NCBI GenBank assembly: GCA_902783815.1
Contig: CACZSM010000188.1
Location: 1 to 9,852 of the forward strand
Direction: 5' to 3'
From: an uncultured Ruminococcus sp.
GTDB lineage: Bacteria > Bacillota > Clostridia > Oscillospirales > Acutalibacteraceae
DNA length: 9,852 bases
The notes under the pieces: model-generated
What the model saw: the letters and a program-made list of their open reading frames with translations, nothing else
Told to the model about the DNA's origin: nothing
The model's database searches: none
Program-made: the position numbers and the translations under genes
Shown here: positions 7,135 through 9,852 of the stretch, piece after piece
How the letters are laid out: every line of letters starts with the position of its first letter
Numbering within the stretch: position 1 is the stretch's first letter

Positions 7135-7163
7135 ATTATACTAAATATTTAAAGATAAATCAA
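7135..7163 (-). promoter_or_regulatory. Distal leftward promoter, for the LRR gene or a leader RNA
   Basis: TTGATT (7163-7158) and a perfect TATAAT (7140-7135) on the minus strand are separated by 17 bp. It lies just beyond the yajC terminator. Transcription would begin near 7128 and run about 290 nt before the LRR gene. Background AT-richness makes chance matches more likely here. Confidence 0.5.
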
Positions 7164-7243
7164 TAATTTTTGCATTTTTGTCCAAAAAAAACTATACAAA
7201 TTTAACTCTCTTTTTTTGTATCACTTCTCTGCCGCAACACAAA

Positions 7244-7270
7244 AGGACCGATACTCAATGTACCGGTCCT
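7244..7270 (-). terminator. Rho-independent terminator of the tgt-yajC operon
   Basis: AGGACCG (7244-7250) pairs with CGGTCCT (7264-7270). Three inner pairs follow after one mismatch, leaving a 5-nt loop. On the minus strand the stem is followed by TTTTGTGTT. It begins 8 nt after the yajC stop, so the operon ends at yajC. Confidence 0.85.
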
Positions 7271-7278
7271 CATACTGA

Positions 7279-7671
7279 TTATTCAGCATCTTTCTTTTTA
7301 TCGTCCTTCTTTTTATCGTCCTTTTTCTTTTCGTCCTTCTTCTGTTTTTCCGGTGTATCTATGGAGCTTATTGCCCATTTCTTAAAGCGAATTCTGGTCT
7401 TATCGCTGCCGGTTTCCAGAACAAAGGTTTCGTCATCGTCACGGATAGCGATTATCTTTCCGACCACTCCGCCGATCGTTGTTACATCATCGCCTACCTC
7501 GATGCTTGATCTCATTGCTTCTTCTTCCTTCTGCTTCTTCTTATATGGACGCATGAAGATAAAATACATCACAATGAACAATATGACCGTAAAACCAAGC
7601 ATACCCCATGTTGCCATAGGGTTTTCTGCAGCATTTGCCTGTGCTGCCTGATCCAAAAGCATTAAATCCAT
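7279..7671 (-). CDS. yajC: Preprotein translocase accessory subunit YajC
   Basis: A 130-residue YajC, the small membrane partner of SecDF in the Sec secretion complex. A short N-terminus precedes one transmembrane helix (about 22-40, MLGFTVILFIVMYFIFM), followed by the family hallmark RPYKKKQKEE (41-50). The small cytoplasmic domain has the conserved VGDDVTTIGGVVGKI (59-73). The C-terminus (110-130) is an unusual Lys/Asp run built of five-residue KKDDK-type units. An ATG at 7671 is preferred over an upstream TTG at 7689, because AGGA and AAAGGG sequences sit just before the ATG. It lies 48 nt downstream of tgt, the classic tgt-yajC order. secD and secF, which often follow, are absent here because a terminator closes the operon. 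Confidence 0.95.
   Translation of the reverse strand: MDLMLLDQAAQANAAENPMATWGMLGFTVILFIVMYFIFMRPYKKKQKEEEAMRSSIEVGDDVTTIGGVVGKIIAIRDDDETFVLETGSDKTRIRFKKWAISSIDTPEKQKKDEKKKDDKKKDDKKKDAE
7288..7341 (-). repeat. 15-bp coding repeats in the yajC 3' end
   Basis: On the plus strand a 15-bp unit TTCTTTTTATCGTCC occurs twice in tandem, followed by a diverged copy (TTTTTCTTTTCGTCC). It encodes the Lys/Asp tail of YajC. Copy number could change without shifting frame. Confidence 0.75.
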
Positions 7672-7719
7672 ATTCCCTTTTCCTTTCAATATTGAATAGC
7701 ACTGACATTATAGCGGATA

Positions 7720-8850
7720 TCACAGTCTCCTGTCAAGGATTTCCCTGTATTTTGCGTAAAATTCGTCAAAACAGTTATTTTCCAGTGCTTCTCTTATCCT
7801 CATCATCAGCGTATTGTAGAAAAATACATTGTGCATTACGCAAAGACGCATTGCAAGCATTTCTCCGCTTTTGAAAAGATGTCTTATATACGCCCTGCTG
7901 AAATTCCTGCACACCGGACATTCACATTCACTGTCAAGCGGTTCGGTATCGAGGGAATATTTCTCATTCATCATATTCCTTTTTCCCGACCAGGTAAAGA
8001 TATTTGCGTGTCTTGCATTTCTTGTAGGCATAACGCAGTCAAACAGATCTACTCCTCTGTAAACTGCCTCCAGTATATTCACAGGTGTACCAACGCCCAT
8101 AAGATACCTTATCTTATCCTCCGGCATATGCTCTTCAACGACTTCTATTATATGGTACATTTCATCTGCTGTTTCTCCCACAGCAAGACCGCCTATTGCA
8201 TAGCCGTCAAGATCAAGCTCTCTTATTCTTTCCATATGCTCTGTTCTCAGATCATCATATGTCGAGCCTTGATTTATCCCGAACAGCATCTGTCCTGGAT
8301 TGACGGCTCCCTCTGCGCTGTTTAGTTCTTTTATCTTATCCCGGCAGCGCACGAGCCAGCGGTATGTCCTGTTGCATGATCGTTTCGTATAGTCATATTC
8401 TGCGGGATTCTCGATACATTCATCAAAAGCCATTGCGATATCCGAGCCTAAATTTGACTGTATCATCATGCTTTCTTCAGGACCCATAAATATTCTGTGT
8501 CCGTCGATATGGGAAGCGAAGGTCACGCCCTCTTCCTTTATATTACGCAGCTTTGCCAGTGAAAACACCTGAAAACCTCCGCTGTCTGTCAGAACAGGGC
8601 CATCCCAGCGTGTAAATTTATGTATTCCGCCAAGTTTCCTGACATTCTGATCTCCCGGTCGGAGGTGCAGATGGTAGGTATTGCACAGCATGACCTGACA
8701 TCTTAGCTCTTTCAGGTCGAATGCAGAAACAGCTCCCTTTATTGCTCCGCAGGTCGCCACATTCATAAAGGCAGGGGTCTGCACTATTCCATGCGCTGTC
8801 TGCAATGATCCCCTTCTTGCTTTCCCCTGACGGGATATCAGTTTATACAT
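7720..8850 (-). CDS. tgt: tRNA-guanine(34) transglycosylase (Tgt)
   Basis: A full-length 376-residue Tgt, which exchanges guanine at wobble position 34 of tRNAs with GUN anticodons (Asp, Asn, His, Tyr) for preQ1 or, in some Clostridia, for queuine. The N-terminal TAHGIVQTPAFMNVAT (18-33) is typical. DSGGFQVF (89-96) carries D89, the general base; D143 (AFDEC) helps recognise the base; the nucleophile is D271 in DCVMPTRNARH (271-281). The zinc site is complete: C309, C311, C314 and H340. The GTPVNILEAVYRGVDLF segment (255-270) and NYSRAYIRH-like stretch are of Clostridia style. The start has AGAGGA 9 nt upstream, lying inside the end of the preceding gene; only 5 nt separate that stop from this ATG, so translation is probably coupled. 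yajC follows 48 nt downstream. No queuosine synthesis gene is in the window, so the substrate is undecided. Confidence 0.98.
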   Translation of the reverse strand: MYKLISRQGKARRGSLQTAHGIVQTPAFMNVATCGAIKGAVSAFDLKELRCQVMLCNTYHLHLRPGDQNVRKLGGIHKFTRWDGPVLTDSGGFQVFSLAKLRNIKEEGVTFASHIDGHRIFMGPEESMMIQSNLGSDIAMAFDECIENPAEYDYTKRSCNRTYRWLVRCRDKIKELNSAEGAVNPGQMLFGINQGSTYDDLRTEHMERIRELDLDGYAIGGLAVGETADEMYHIIEVVEEHMPEDKIRYLMGVGTPVNILEAVYRGVDLFDCVMPTRNARHANIFTWSGKRNMMNEKYSLDTEPLDSECECPVCRNFSRAYIRHLFKSGEMLAMRLCVMHNVFFYNTLMMRIREALENNCFDEFYAKYREILDRRL

Positions 8851-8855
8851 AGTGA

Positions 8856-9563
8856 TTATTCCTCTGTTTTATTTTCAGCATTTTCAGCGGCATTTCTCTG
8901 CGCTATTGCCTTTTCTCTGTCACTTTTTGTAGAGAACTCCAGTGGGTTATTATCCTTATCAACGAGTGTTGTCATCTCTCCGTTATGGAACACTGCAAGC
9001 GTTCCTACAGGCATCTGAAGAACTCTGAGTGCTTCCCCTCTGATCTTCATAAGATCGCTTGTCGGCACCTGGATAAAGTCGTCATCCGTATGCTTATCCT
9101 CGTCGGCATCATTAAGCAGGCCAAAGTACCAGCCTGAATCACCATTTTTTGCAGCGTCTGTACGATTCATATAGACATCCTCTGCATTGATAGCCTTTTT
9201 CAAAACGAGTATTTTATCCTTATAGAATGTAGGCTCAGGCTTTGACACCTTTGCTCTGAAATTAGTATCCATCTGCATATTCTGGACGATAAGTGCAAGA
9301 CCACAGTCATCCGTTCTCATATCGAGGTTATTTTCGTAATCAACTGTCTGCACAACATATACAAACTCACCGTTTTCGTCCTTTCTCCTATCGATGAAGA
9401 AGCTTGACCAGCCATAGTTCATAACAAAGCCCTGCTGGAAAACATCCGTTTTTGCTGACAGCATATGGAATGTTTTAAGTACATTAGCCCCTGCTTTTTT
9501 CAGCGGCACATGAGAGTACATTCTCACCTTTTTACCTTTTATTTCAGACTGGAATTTTATCAT
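8856..9563 (-). CDS. Hypothetical protein with a DUF2185/Imm33-like C-terminal half
   Basis: A 235-residue soluble protein. Its second half (about 116-210) resembles the DUF2185/Imm33 pattern: a strand ILVLKKAI, then DSGWYFGLLNDADEDKHTDDD (142-162), matching the family's DSGWRF-then-acidic-residues signature, then MPVGTLAVF (184-192). The first half (1-110) could be a diverged copy of the same fold (NYGWSSFFIDRR at 49-60, then CGLALIVQN), but this is uncertain. The last 25 residues are charged and Ala-rich. The ATG at 9563 is chosen because AAGGAG lies 10 nt upstream; upstream in-frame ATGs (9584 and 9614) overlap or precede that site. It opens the tgt-yajC operon and ends 5 nt before tgt, with the tgt ribosome binding site in its 3' end. 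DUF2185 proteins occur as immunity proteins and as general small Firmicutes proteins; no toxin is seen nearby. Function unknown. Confidence 0.8.
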   Translation of the reverse strand: MIKFQSEIKGKKVRMYSHVPLKKAGANVLKTFHMLSAKTDVFQQGFVMNYGWSSFFIDRRKDENGEFVYVVQTVDYENNLDMRTDDCGLALIVQNMQMDTNFRAKVSKPEPTFYKDKILVLKKAINAEDVYMNRTDAAKNGDSGWYFGLLNDADEDKHTDDDFIQVPTSDLMKIRGEALRVLQMPVGTLAVFHNGEMTTLVDKDNNPLEFSTKSDREKAIAQRNAAENAENKTEE

Positions 9564-9621
9564 ACAAAACCTGCTCCTTTTCATTCGGCTTACGCCATAT
9601 TTTCGGTTTATCACTTCGTCT

Positions 9622-9650
9622 ATTCTATATCATTTTCCCCCTTTTGTCAA
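9622..9650 (-). promoter_or_regulatory. Promoter of the hypothetical-tgt-yajC operon
   Basis: On the minus strand a perfect TTGACA (9650-9645) and TAGAAT (9627-9622) are 17 bp apart. Eleven of twelve bases match the sigma-A consensus. The start would be near 9615, about 52 nt before the chosen ATG at 9563. Confidence 0.8.
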
Positions 9651-9852
9651 GCGGCGTGCCGCCGGTGCGTGACCGCACTGGACAATTTCGCGATAGTCGC
9701 TCGCTGCGCTCCGCTCTGACCAGCAAACGAAAATTGGTCGGGCGCGGTCTTGCTTCTTTGACATAGGTAACAAACGGGAACAAAAGGCAAAAGTTTCGGT
9801 CAAGCCTTTTCAAAGGCTTGCGGTTTCCAAAGGCAGAGCCTTTGGTCGCACT
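9651..9852. repeat. Hairpin-rich GC-richer intergenic element, running off the right edge
   Basis: About 200 bp with no credible gene but many inverted repeats: GCGGC/GCCGC (9651-9662), GTGCG/CGCAC (9665-9678), a long imperfect pair between 9671-9690 and 9728-9749 (about 17 of 22 positions), CAAGCCTTT/AAAGGCTTG (9801-9820) and CCAAAGGC/GCCTTTGG (9827-9845). CGGT flanks the fourth hairpin on both sides. The base composition of the first 100 bp is clearly richer in GC than the neighbouring gaps. I infer a repetitive intergenic element; without the genome the copy number is unknown, and the right end is cut. Confidence 0.5.

Larger units (their letters stand above)
6840..7278. other. 439-bp AT-rich intergenic region between the LRR gene and yajC
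   Basis: No convincing gene lies here. It holds the yajC terminator at the right, two leftward candidate promoters (6914-6942 and 7135-7163), a 12-bp imperfect tandem repeat TTCC(A/G)TCAAA(T/C)C (6978-7001), an exact 11-bp direct repeat GAATAAAATAA (7024-7034 and 7044-7054, 20-bp period), and an 8-bp inverted repeat AACTGAGA/TCTCAGTT (7018-7025, 7070-7077) that encloses the direct repeats. Transcription from the distal promoter would give the LRR gene a leader of about 290 nt. No known riboswitch class was recognised in it. Confidence 0.6.

Noticed and set aside
7042..7152. A 36-codon plus-strand open frame in the AT-rich gap upstream of the LRR gene
   Set aside because: No ribosome binding site before the ATG, composition like the surrounding non-coding DNA, and no recognisable protein features.
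9465..9719. A plus-strand frame over the start of the hypothetical gene and its promoter
   Set aside because: It crosses a strong opposite-strand promoter and start site, and has no ribosome binding site or family features.
9625..9813. A 62-codon minus-strand frame through the right-edge hairpins
   Set aside because: It spans hairpins and the operon promoter, is Arg-rich, and has no credible ribosome binding site; it is probably produced by the repeat element.

Overview
The window looks like chromosome from a low-to-moderate GC Clostridia, most likely Oscillospiraceae close to Ruminococcus. That placement is inferred from AT-rich intergenic DNA, strong AAGGAG-type ribosome binding sites, a Clostridia-style Tgt sequence, a BspA-type leucine-rich repeat protein and an Rpn-family nuclease. 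No search was possible, so the genus is a guess. No tRNA, rRNA, CRISPR array, insertion sequence or prophage gene was found.

Left part (1-4128): an Rpn-family (PD-(D/E)XK) nuclease gene runs leftward off the window edge and is divergent from a rightward pair, an aldo/keto reductase followed 31 nt later by recG. The 221-bp divergent gap carries a good promoter for each direction. recG ends at a strong hairpin that can terminate transcription from both sides, because the next gene converges on it.

Middle (4129-7278): on the minus strand lies a 784-residue mosaic protein. It has an N-terminal zinc ribbon and helical module, a long repetitive Pro/Gln/Glu-rich linker made of four different tandem repeat families, and a C-terminal BspA-type LRR solenoid. 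It has no signal peptide or membrane segment. A small acidic hypothetical gene follows, separated from it by a terminator-like hairpin. Upstream of the LRR gene is a 439-bp AT-rich gap with two candidate promoters and several short repeats.

Right part (7244-9852): a minus-strand operon reads hypothetical protein (C-terminal half resembling DUF2185/Imm33), then tgt (tRNA-guanine transglycosylase, 5-nt gap), then yajC (48-nt gap), closed by a terminator. A near-consensus promoter lies upstream of the first gene. The last 200 bp is a GC-richer stretch packed with inverted repeats and probably an intergenic repeat element.

Most of the window is ordinary housekeeping DNA (recG, tgt, yajC). The least ordinary parts are the zinc-ribbon/LRR mosaic with its expandable repeats, the gap controlling it, the unknown gene heading the tgt-yajC operon, and the hairpin-rich right end. 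I do not see convincing evidence of a complete new multi-gene system.
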